A stretch of DNA of 64,000 bases from Cloeon dipterum (lineage: Eukaryota > Arthropoda > Insecta > Ephemeroptera > Baetidae), in the NCBI RefSeq assembly GCF_949628265.1, contig NC_088788.1:27142335-27206334 (forward strand), written 5' to 3'. Position numbers and translations under genes: made by a program. This document shows, one piece after another, positions 38,725 to 49,000 of the stretch (the first letter of the stretch is position 1; each line of letters begins with the position of its first letter). The notes beneath the pieces are model-generated. The model saw only the letters and a list, made by a program, of their open reading frames with translations. It ran no database searches and was not told the origin of the DNA.

Positions 38725-41700
38725 ATGACGCCCGAAAAGTCGATCATGGAAAACCACAAGACAGTTTTCGTGCTGGACCACTCTCCTTTCTTCAACTACG
38801 GTTGCAACGAGCCGCACGAATTCGAATTTTCCAAATCTCGTCCACAGCCGGGTATTATTCCGATGGCGCCAATTGACAAGTCCCTGTGGACTTCTTGCGT
38901 TGAATCTGCCCTTGAGTACTGCAGAGTTGTGTGGGACATCTACCCAAGTGGAAAATTGGTTAGTTTTTTATTTGCTAACCAGGAGTGGAATCCAGAAAAT
39001 TAACCCAGTTATTGGACCATAATAATGCATGATATGTATGTACATACATACATTTGCAGGCCTTAAATTTTTCAATTAATTTTCGTGGTTTAATTTCTCT
39101 TCATTTTTTTAGATTTCATTCATAATTAGCGATTACCAGGCTCACAGGCTGAGTAGTTGGAGTGTCACACAGCAGAATTTGGCTCATGTAAGTAATTATT
39201 GAGTGTCTAATTTATAAAGAGAGTTGCCTGACCTGGGCGTATTGAGGGTGTTTGAATTTGGCGCTGCCGCGACGTCATTTGTTTTTGTTTATGTTATACA
39301 AACTACAAAGAGCAGCCGCTCAAATCTCTCGCCTCACGGTACATATCTGCACTCCGGTTCTCAATGCTGAGTGTTTACTGAACGTGTTTGCAAATTTTCC
39401 GTAAAATATTTTGATATAAATCGCGTTCCGCAATGAAAATCGCGGTAGAAGGTTGTGCCCATGGTGAGCTGGAGCGAATCTACGATACCCTGGCGCTGCT
39501 CGAGCAGAAGGAAAACGTCAAAATAGACCTGCTCCTCTGCTGTGGTGATTTTCAGGTAATATAGCAAATTGTGTCTCTTTTGCTCTTTTGCAAAGCTCAT
39601 TGCGGCAATTATTCTAGGCTGTGCGCAATCAGGATGATTTGAACTGCCTGGCCGTGCCCCAAAAGTATCGTGAAATGGGCACCTTTCACAAGTACTACTC
39701 TGGCGAGAAAGAGGCGCCAATCTTGACCATATTCATCGGCGGTAACCACGAAGCCTCCAACTACCTTCAGGAGATGCCCTACGGAGGCTGGGCAGCGCCC
39801 AACATTTATTACCTAGGATACGCTGGCTGCGTCAATGTGGCTGGCATAAGGATCGCTGGCCTCTCCGGAATTTACAAGGGCAGGGACTTCATGAAGGGAC
39901 ACTACGAAAAACCTCCTTACAGCGAGGATACAAAACGAAGCGTTTATCACATTAGAAATCTGGATGTCTTCAGATTAAAACAGCTGCAGCAGCCCATTGA
40001 CATATTTTTATCCCACGACTGGCCCCGAGGAGTTTATCACTTCGGTGACGTGGACAAACTGCTGCGGGCCAAACCATTTTTCAAAGAAGAAGTTCTCACA
40101 AACTCGCTAGGCTCGGCTCCATCTCAAGAGCTTCTCTCTGTACTGAAGCCAAAATTCTGGTTTGCGGCCCACTTGCACGTTAAATTTCCTGCTATCGTAA
40201 CCCACACGGTCACAGACGAAGAGGGTGATAAACAGGTCGGCGTGACCAAATTCTTAGCTCTGGACAAGTGCCTTCCAAGGAGGCATTTCCTGCAGGTGGT
40301 CGACATCCCCCACAACAGTGAACAGCCCATCAAACTGAGCTATGACCCTGAGTGGTTGGCCATTCTCCTGCTGACCAACCATCTCCTGAGTGTAAAAGCC
40401 ACAACTCAATACATGCCTGGACCAGGAGGCACTGACCGGTATATTTTTAACCCAACGGCTGAAGAGATTGACGCGGCCAAGGCACGTTTTGAGGACGACC
40501 TGCTGATTCCGCTCAATTTTGAGCAGACAGTTCCTCCGCACGATCCAACTGGCCACCCGGCAAGTCGACCCCCAAGATATTCGATAGGCCCAAATGTCAA
40601 CCCGCAGACGACTACCTTTTGCGAAAGTCTTGGCATTGATGATCCCATGGTTTTGATTGGTGGAGTCCGAGGGGTTGGATCGCCTTTCATTGCCAAGCCA
40701 AGGGGAGATGACGAGGAAGAGACCGGAGAGGAAACTGACGATGGTCCCAGTTCCCTTTGGTCGATTTCCACATCGGGAACACCAAGCAGGTATAGCTAAT
40801 TTAATATTTTGGGTTTTGTTCTTCCTATTTTCATATGGTACAGTTTTAAGACATTTCAGCTGCTAAAGGAATTTAGTTAAGATGTAGAAATTTGTTTTGA
40901 GTTATGAGGTCTCGTAAAAAATTAAATTTAGTCGCTTACTGTTAATTATCTTCAAATTGTTATAAATAGCTTAAAAAAGAAAAAATATATTTGGCGAAAT
41001 AAAAGGGAATTAACTGATTGTGTGAATCGTTGACAATGGTCTCCTGGGTCCTGATGGGCTGAAATGGCTTCTGTACAGTTCATGAACCTTTATTCAAATT
41101 TCGAATGATAGTAGCTCATCCTACCTAATAACTACACAGAGTGGAGCCAATTTTTGTAAATATCTCAGTTACAACTTATTAATGATATATATATATTTTT
41201 GAGAAATCTTATATTATGGTGTTTTGGATTACTGCTCTTTGTGCTAATTCTTTAATCTATCGATACTAACATATTTATCAGGTCAAGTCTTGTGCTGCCA
41301 AGTCCAAAGTTGACTGAAGACGAGCAGGAGCAAGAAATGGAGAAACCTAAAGAGCCCTCCAAGGAAACCTTTGAACCACCTCGAATCACAGAGGATGAGG
41401 AAGATAGCTCCGCTCAGAACATGAATGAATCATCCATTCCAAGTGTGAAGAGATTCAAACGGAGGAACTATAATTTGTACCAGTGTGGCTCAGAGGATGA
41501 TTGATGCCATGAAAGTCAAGCTACTGTTTCATTTTTTGTGATTTGTTTATAAGACACCTTTCTCAAATACATTAAAAGATACACTATGATGATAATAAAA
41601 TAAAAATTGTGGCTATTCATTTGGCTTCCTTGTTATATTTATGATCTGGAAACTCAAAGGTTGGAAAAGTGTCCTGCGTCCGGGTCTGGCAGCTTGTAAA

Positions 41701-44458
41701 ATTAATGCAGTCGCGGATGATTGGAAAAATAGGTCCTTCAATTATTGAAATTGTGCTTTTCAGCTGCATAACCAATTAGCCTTGATTGGAGCTCCTCAGC
41801 CCCCACCGACCAGGCCAGATCACACTGCCTTCCACGGGTTGAAAAGTGCTGTGGAACTTCTCGCCCAGTGCTCTGAAATGCAGCATGAAAAGCGCACCTC
41901 GCTCACTGAAAACGCCTCCAAAGTGCAGAACAGAACCAGAGTACTGTGCATGACTTCAGTCCGCGATGAGCAGCAGCTCAGGTCATACATAGAGTACTTC
42001 AACACCATGGTTATCCACCAAAACAAGATCGCCACAGGCTCTGACAAGTATAAATATGACCAGGCCGCTTTAATTGGTTAAAAAATTATTCTGTCCACTA
42101 GCTTGATTCCCATTCATCACTGTCATCTAGTGCTGATCAACGTTTGTCCCAATGGCCAATACTGCGAGATCCGAGATCATCCACAAAAAGATGTAACCTA
42201 AATTTGAAGTTCATTAGATATTTATTTGGATTTTTGTAATCATTTTCAGATAAATCCTGGCCTCACAGTTGAAACTATCTCAGTTCAGGCTGGTTCGCTT
42301 TTGTCCAATAGGCTCTCTAACTTGGTGTTAGCCCACTACAATTTAGCATCAACCACAGTAACTGGCATTCCAATGAAGGAAGAGCAGAATGCAGGCTCTT
42401 CTGCAAATTATGACGTTGAAATTTTCCACCCAGCGTCCTCTCATCAAGCTATTATTGCTGGTATATCTTTGAATTATGATTATTTCATTACTTTAAATCT
42501 CAATTTACTATTTTTATTGATTTGTTGCTGGTTTACTCGCCTTGTGTGATTTCAATGGAAGACTATAAAGATTGTTGTGTCATTCAGGAACCTATGATAC
42601 TTCCATGATCCGCACAATCAAGGAAGGCGCCGATTACGAGACTGTGACCCTAAAATGGTGCACGCCAAGGGCTGCAGTTGAGCTGCAGCACTGCACCATG
42701 ATGCAGAGGATCACGCCAGTTGACATCAACAGCCGGCCTTCCTTGTGTCTCACAAACTTCCTCCTCAGCGGCAGGTCGGTCATGCTGGAAATGCCGAGGA
42801 GGTCTGGTGGGAAGGTGATGTCTCACTTGCTGGCAACGCATGGCGGGGAGATTTTCATTCACACATTGTCCACAACAAGGAGTGTCCTTGAAGATCCTCC
42901 ATCCATCAGCGAGGGAACTGGTGGTCGGGTCACGGACTACAGGATCACAGTAATTAAAATAAAATCATTACAGTCTCTTTATAAGAAATCTTTTGAAAAC
43001 TGCACTTTTTTGCGATAGAAACCCTTTTCCTCCACAATTTCATGGAGGAACGAGTTCTCTGTAGCATGTTAAAATTTGGAAACTTGATAGTTGGAAAAGT
43101 GCGAGTTTAAAATTTTAGAATTTTTCGCTCTAATTAACAAGGAAATGCGATGTCTAGTTTTCATTTCAACAATGGAACATACCTCTAGTAGCTTCTTTGG
43201 TAGAATTATTTTTTGTATCTGAATCTATGAGTGTAATGTTTTCTTTCATGGCCGTGAAAAAAGTCTTGATCATTGCAGGAATTCGGGTTGGTGATGAAGG
43301 CAAACAAACTAATGCCTCTGAAACGGCCAAATAGCGATTCCATTGAAGAATCACCCATGTACCAAATGAAGAAACGGTTGGATAGATTCACAAAGTACTG
43401 GCCCATGACTATTTCAAAAACTGTAATCTTCAATATGAGAAAGGTATATATTTCAGTTGGGTCTTTTTCTCGCATTTTGCTCAGTTTCCTCGCGTGTAGA
43501 ACTTGGACCCATTATTAACATACATTGCTGAAGAAGAGATGACTGAGGAGCAATTGATGCAGTGTCAGCACGTGATTTACAGTCTTGTCGGCTTGGAATC
43601 AAAGCACGAGCCGCTCAGTGTAGCTCCAATGGGACAGAAAGGGAAGGGACCGAAAAGGTAGGGAATTTAAAACGCTTCTTTCAGTTTTTTAGTGTTTATA
43701 CCATTCTCTGCACTTTTGTTCTTTAGTAGTAGAACAATTTAAGTAAGCTATGTATGCTATGAATCTTACTTAATTTCCAGGGATGAGCTCTACAGCACAG
43801 TGTGGAATGAGCTGGAAAATTTTATTAAGTTAAACTGCCACTCGGAGAACCACAGGAAGGTGCTGAACTGCTTACTTGAATGCAGAAATAAGCCTGACTT
43901 TTCAAAGGCCAAAAATCGAGAGGACAAGGTGGAGCTGGACCAGGCGCTCAGAGAACTGGAACAGTTAGTATCTGCTAATAAAAAACTACAAATTGAAAAC
44001 TTACTAAATTAGGATGTTGCTTCAAAATGTAGGTAAAATCTAAATTATGATAAAATGACATTATATTGAGTCATGATCAGAAACTCACGTAAAAGAGATA
44101 AAAAAAATATTTTGCCTTTCCCACAATTAAAATATTTGTTTGCAATGTTGTTTCAATATACATAGTATAAGCTACTTATCTAATAAAATGTAAAAATCTT
44201 AGATTTGGAGGGTCAGACGAAGGATACCAGCGTGCTAGTGTTATCCGAGCAACAACAGATTCTCCGATGTCGCCACCTCTTCACTCTCAACACGCTCTTG
44301 GACCATTCACCTCTCTCCTGGACATCTGGGTGACTAAAGTCAATGAAGAGCGAAGGAGAAAGAAACCAGACTTTTATGGTCGAACCATCACTCCAGATGG
44401 CACGATTGCTCGCCTGTATCAAAACATGAAGCAAGATGGTGAAGAGGTTGAGAAGTAA
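38725..44458 (+). CDS. INTS13: INTS13 / Asunder, Integrator complex subunit 13 (672 aa, 10 exons)
   Basis: Subunit of the Integrator complex, which cleaves snRNA and other nascent Pol II transcripts; Asunder also recruits dynein to the nucleus in fly spermatocytes. Exons: 38725-38958, 39113-39187, 41764-42076, 42131-42192, 42250-42460, 42588-42949, 43279-43443, 43500-43657, 43781-43963, 44203-44458. All phases agree (2019 nt). Family blocks in order: [12 protein letters not shown] at the VWA-like start, [40 protein letters not shown] followed by [28 protein letters not shown] and [20 protein letters not shown], the block [38 protein letters not shown]. Human INTS13 is 706 aa. Intron 2 (39188-41763) contains the complete DBR1 gene on the same strand. 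Exon 3 resumes exactly where the family alignment expects (NLAH then [11 protein letters not shown]), so INTS13 is not broken. Confidence 0.94.
39433..41504 (+). CDS. DBR1: Lariat debranching enzyme DBR1 (505 aa, 3 exons), nested in INTS13 intron 2
   Basis: Nuclear metallophosphoesterase that hydrolyses the 2'-5' branch of excised intron lariats. Exons: 39433-39555, 39618-40789, 41282-41504; phases agree. The catalytic domain carries the expected metal ligands: [11 protein letters not shown] with Cys8 and His10, GDF (Asp about 39), GGNHE (Asn84, His85), SHDWPRG (His about 174) and [10 protein letters not shown] (His about 226 and 228). The C-terminal DBR1 domain begins around [17 protein letters not shown]. 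The tail is acidic and Ser-rich, ending EDD. Human DBR1 is 544 aa. The gene starts 245 bp after the INTS13 exon 2 donor and ends 259 bp before INTS13 exon 3, and it has its own poly(A) signal. Same-strand nesting means that INTS13 transcription must read through it. Confidence 0.95.
41594..41599 (+). terminator. DBR1 poly(A) signal inside INTS13 intron 2 (AATAAA)
   Basis: AATAAA lies 90 bases after the DBR1 stop codon, followed immediately by another A/T-rich hexamer and GT-rich sequence. It is in sense orientation inside INTS13 intron 2, so INTS13 pre-mRNA contains it too. Confidence 0.65.
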
Positions 44459-44471
44459 TGTATATTTTGAT

Positions 44472-44477
44472 ATTAAA
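44472..44477 (+). terminator. Poly(A) signal candidate for INTS13 (ATTAAA)
   Basis: ATTAAA is 14 bases after the INTS13 stop codon with GT-rich sequence downstream; it gives a very short 3' UTR like those of its neighbours. Confidence 0.45.
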
Positions 44478-45689
44478 AGCAGTTGTGGTACTCAATTTAT
44501 TTCATTTATTCAACATCAATATACAACTTTCCACTTACAGAGCTAAACTTATTTACTTAGGATGTGTTTCACAGGCATGCTTTTCTCTTTGTTAGTGCAT
44601 TTTTTTCACGGAGTTCGCAACCAATTTTTTATGTTTGGTTTAGCAGCAGTGCATTACAATTGTCATCTGTTTCACTGAGATCTCAGCAAAAAATTAGAGA
44701 CGCCTTAGAATCTAGTGTGCACTTACAAACAAATCCCCAGGTGTTAATTAAAAGGCGAAAATTACTAATGAGATTTATCAAAATTAGCAACTTTCGCATG
44801 GTTACTCTACTCTAAAAGAAAAAGAAATGAAGCTGAATGGCAGATTGGAGGGTTTAGGAACATTATCAAGCCATAAAATGAAGTAAAAACATAAAAGTTT
44901 GGAAGAAGTTTTTCAGGAGGTCCTTGGCTGTTTAAACAATTGTTTTGCCTTTAATGAACCTGCACCTTGTCAAAAAAAATGCGAAAAAATGAAACAAACA
45001 AATAGGAATCAGCATCATCGTGATGGTTCTTGGTAACTAGAGATACATAATCCACTCTTGAATATCCCGGCCTTTGAAACATTAAACTCCGCACATTGAA
45101 AACAAATTCGTTGTCTTCTCATAAATCCTTTACCTCGCAATGAGTGGGATACGCAACGATGGAGGCGATGCAACAAAATTGGGTTCAGGATGACGTTTCA
45201 TTAACATTTTTGATTCAGACTAGACAGATGTCTTGAGCACAATTAATTAATTCAGAAAGTGTGTGCAGGTTTTCGGGGATTGAACGAAACAATTTCCACA
45301 ATGCCTGCTTTTAGTTGATTCCAATTACTTTCTTTCTTTTTCATCGTTTGCTCTCTTTGAATGATTCACTAGATTCATGTTGAATAAAAATGGCTCCTAC
45401 TCAATGTTTCTTATTTAAACATCACAGCCGCAAGTCAAAAACATTTTCAACTGAACACGTCTTGCTATAGAATATTAAAATAAATTGTCTCATATATTAT
45501 CATACTCCTGCCAAAAATAACTGTCGAATCGGTTTTTGTTGTTCTCAAGCAACATCACTTTTATCGTAATGTACAAAGACAATCATCTCTTGTGTCCGCT
45601 CACAGGGCGAGCTCAAACGAAATTTGATTAACTTGATATGGACGAGTGTGGTTTGATATGTTGGTCAGTTCTTACACGCGCACACCGAG

Positions 45690-45697
45690 TATAAATA
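45690..45697 (+). promoter_or_regulatory. Isolated TATA-box-like sequence
   Basis: TATAAATA, followed about 25-35 bp later by the palindromic CTCGAGCTCTCGAG. It resembles an insect TATA promoter, but no recognisable plus-strand gene follows. It could serve an unrecognised transcript or be chance. Confidence 0.25.
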
Positions 45698-45809
45698 TAC
45701 GCATTTGAGTGCACTCGAGCTCTCGAGCTGGTGCAATCTGACTCTTGTCTCTGCTGCGTGAACAGTGCGAAATATCGACCAGTTTCTAACAATTTACTAC
45801 TGTGCGTAT

Positions 45810-45815
45810 TTTATT
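45810..45815 (-). terminator. Poly(A) signal candidate for FAM20C (AATAAA on minus strand)
   Basis: TTTATT on the plus strand, about 195 bases beyond the FAM20C stop codon in the direction of transcription. Confidence 0.45.
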
Positions 45816-46010
45816 ACAAAACCCTCCTCTCGACAGAAACTTCAGATTCACAAATATCAGCTATCGATTTTGCGGCTTGAGGAACGACACTTCTCTCTTG
45901 GCTGCTCATTTAGATGCAGCATTTTTATGGAAGTTTCTGTTAAGAGTGCAACTTCGAGTAATTAGGCCAAAATGTTGGTCTTTCGCCACGCGCAGTCACG
46001 CTTCTCTCAT

Positions 46011-49000
46011 TCACACTTCATTGCTGCCTTTCTTCTCGTCCGGGCTGGCATTGTAGTTGAAGTCGCTGATGATCACTGTGTCGGGCGAGCCGCTCCTCGA
46101 GACGCAGTCGCGCACGGTCATCAGGACGATCTGCACGCGGCGGTCCAGGGCTGCCAGGTGGGGCTCCCACAGGATCGGGCTCAGCGGATCGCGATTCATC
46201 GACTCTCGCATCGCCTCGCTCAACTTCTTCGGTCCATTATGAAATCTAGAAAATGAGATTCATTTTGTTTTATTTGTTTTAAGTCTGAGTTGTCTGACAA
46301 TAGGTTATTTATTAAATATTGGGACGCAAAAATCATTTTAAAACTATTGAACCACCGAGTTCCCCCGAGTTCATGGTTCATGGATTATTTCATTTCCCTG
46401 AATATGTAAATGAACCATTACTTTATTTTGATTCTATAATCACTTTCATTCTAAATTTCCATAGCCTAAATAGTAGCTCTTTCCTTCACCATTTTTTAGG
46501 TTGAAGAATAATGAATGTGAAACGGAGCGAGTCTCATTTTCTCTCATCCCGCCCGTACTGTGCGGTATAAATGAGGGACAATCCAGCTCAAGCCATAGCT
46601 TTTTCTTATTGTCACATGGTGTACACTTCTGCCAGACATCAATTATGCAGCCCTTGACATCTCAACTTTGATCTCTTTGCTCGGTGGAGAATAAAGCCAA
46701 CACGATTATCGTGAAAGGGTCCATTATGCTACGATCAGTGCAAAATCCAAGCAGAGAGCAGAGCTGGCGTAGATTAACCAAATGAGCTGCGTGCAAATTT
46801 AATGCTGGCTCGTCCGACCATCCGTCCGCCTTAAGCATCGTCTCTTCAGAAGGTAGCTTTTCGCTCGGATTAAAACTGCAAAAGCATCAAGTAAGTCCCT
46901 TTGGCGAGGACTGGAAACCCATTTTGAATGGATTTTGGAGGAGATTAATTATAAAATCTACAATTTTCATTTTTTCATTCGGATATTAAATTTGTACGTA
47001 TTTTATTTCAAATAATAATAAAAACAAAAACAGCTGATTTATACACAAAATTTTGATGAACACAAACAACATAAATCCATTAGATTTCCAACAGTGAAAT
47101 TCCATTTTCAATGAATGGAATGGTTGGAGTTGGTGAACTTCCCTCGTTATCCATTGCATAATTCACGAGAGCAAGGCAGAGCGGGGGCTCTTTATTCATA
47201 CATCAGATGAAAACTGACTGCGAGAATCTATTATGTGTGTCAACTAGCTCGCTCGCTCGTTCTCTCGCTGGCTTTTTGCGGTTTTACACGGCCCGTCGGG
47301 CCGAGAGCGCCTTATTTGATTTGCCTGCCGGCTGCGCTGGCCTCTGCTCTTCTCTCGCTTCCTTCGCGTCCACTGAATAATTAAGACGGCCGCCGGCTCA
47401 GCCAATTGACTCATTGGTTCGGTCGCCCGGCCTGCTCGGCTTTATTTCCCTCAAAAGAAAACTCGGCAGCTGCTTTACGGCCGCTCAAAGCAATTTGAGC
47501 CCGCCGCCGCTGATAAATATTGCAAGGAAGCGCCTTTCGGCAGCCAGATTTACTTTGACCGCGGCCCGAGCAGCACCGCCGGCCTGCCGGTTGCATAACT
47601 CGCCGGCCTGCAGGCGCTCCGCCAGGAATTGCCTCGGCAGGAGCTCACACACACACACACTGTGCAGACGGAGCCCCAATGAATAAAAAACGAGAGGTGC
47701 GCGATTGATAGGTTGATGGAGTGGATTTTGCTCTGTGCTGTGACTTGTCCTTTACTCGCAGCCGGTAGAAGGGGTTGCGGATAGGAGGCCGCCTTTTGTG
47801 TTCTTTAAGCTACTTGATGTCTCACCAGCGTTGAGATTGGGATTTAGCAGATTTTGTCTTTACCAAATTTACTATAAATATATTTAATAGTATTTTCCTA
47901 TTTTCCTGAGTTTATACTGTAGTTGAGAATATAATATTTTACATGATATTCTAGTTGTTTAATACCAAACTTGAGGAAAAAGCTACTGTAAGAACAAAAT
48001 GATTTCCGAGACAAGAATGAAGTGAAAAGCAAAGGAGCTTTCCTTCGATTGGGTTTTCTCAACAATAATTTTCTGATTACACAAGAGCTTTTTGTTTTCT
48101 GAAAATTGCGATTAGCAGATGAGTCAGCACCAGCCAATAATTCGTCTGAATCTGCCGTCTTAATGGGCTTCTCATAAAAACATTAAAAACTCAGGGAAAT
48201 GTATTATTTTTTTCTTAGTATGATAATTTTTCTTAAATTAACGAAAAAATCGCATTTAACATTAAATTATGGCGTAAATTTCTAAGTATGTGTTTCAACT
48301 TTGATCATACAATATTATTATAATCTTTGTAATGCCTTCATTCTTTGGCGCAGGTGAAAATATTTCACGAGGAAGACTGTGAATCCATCTGTTTGCATTC
48401 CTCAAATTCGCAGACGTGCAAACAAAGGTGTATATTATCCGCTGACTGCGCTGATCAAACATCACAGTGCCGAAAAAGTGCGCGGGAGCGAAACCGTCCG
48501 CCGGAGAGCAAACGAGCAAGCTCATTTGCAACACCGACAAAGAGGACTCGAAAAAGTGTTGACGCGAGGGCTTGCTGCCGCGGCTCGTTTCCCTGAACGC
48601 GGAGAGAGCACGGCCGCTCTAATTGTGCTCCATCCCACGAGCGTTTCTTATTCATCCTCTCCTCATTGTGTGCACTTGCACTGTTCCAACAGTGCGTTCT
48701 CTCTATCATAAAACACGGCTAATTTGGCGTATGTTTGCCGAAAGCGCGAGCAGACAATCACTGCGTTTAATAATTAATTAGCGAGCGCACGTAGAGCAGA
48801 GCCGAGCAGCACCTGGCAGAAACCTCCGCCGCCGCCGCTCTGCTGCTGCTGCTGCTTCTGACGCCACCTGATAGACGCGCCTTTTATTTTGCTTGACAGC
48901 CCTTTGATGATCCAATTAGGCCGGCCGCGCGCGCGGGCGAAGAGCTGCTCTGGTCGCTTGACTCTCGCCGCCGGAATCTCCAACTCGCCCACCCTGTCAG

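Larger units (their letters stand above)
44459..46010. other. INTS13/FAM20C convergent intergenic DNA
   Basis: About 1.55 kb between the two stop codons. It holds an INTS13 poly(A) candidate (ATTAAA, 44472-44477), a minus-strand AATAAA for FAM20C (45810-45815) and an isolated TATA-box-like sequence (45690-45697). Short ORFs here have no recognisable homology. Confidence 0.55.

Noticed and set aside
39188..41763. INTS13 as two broken fragments interrupted by DBR1
   Set aside because: Exons 2 and 3 join in phase 0 with good splice sites and continue the family alignment, so nesting rather than disruption is the better reading.
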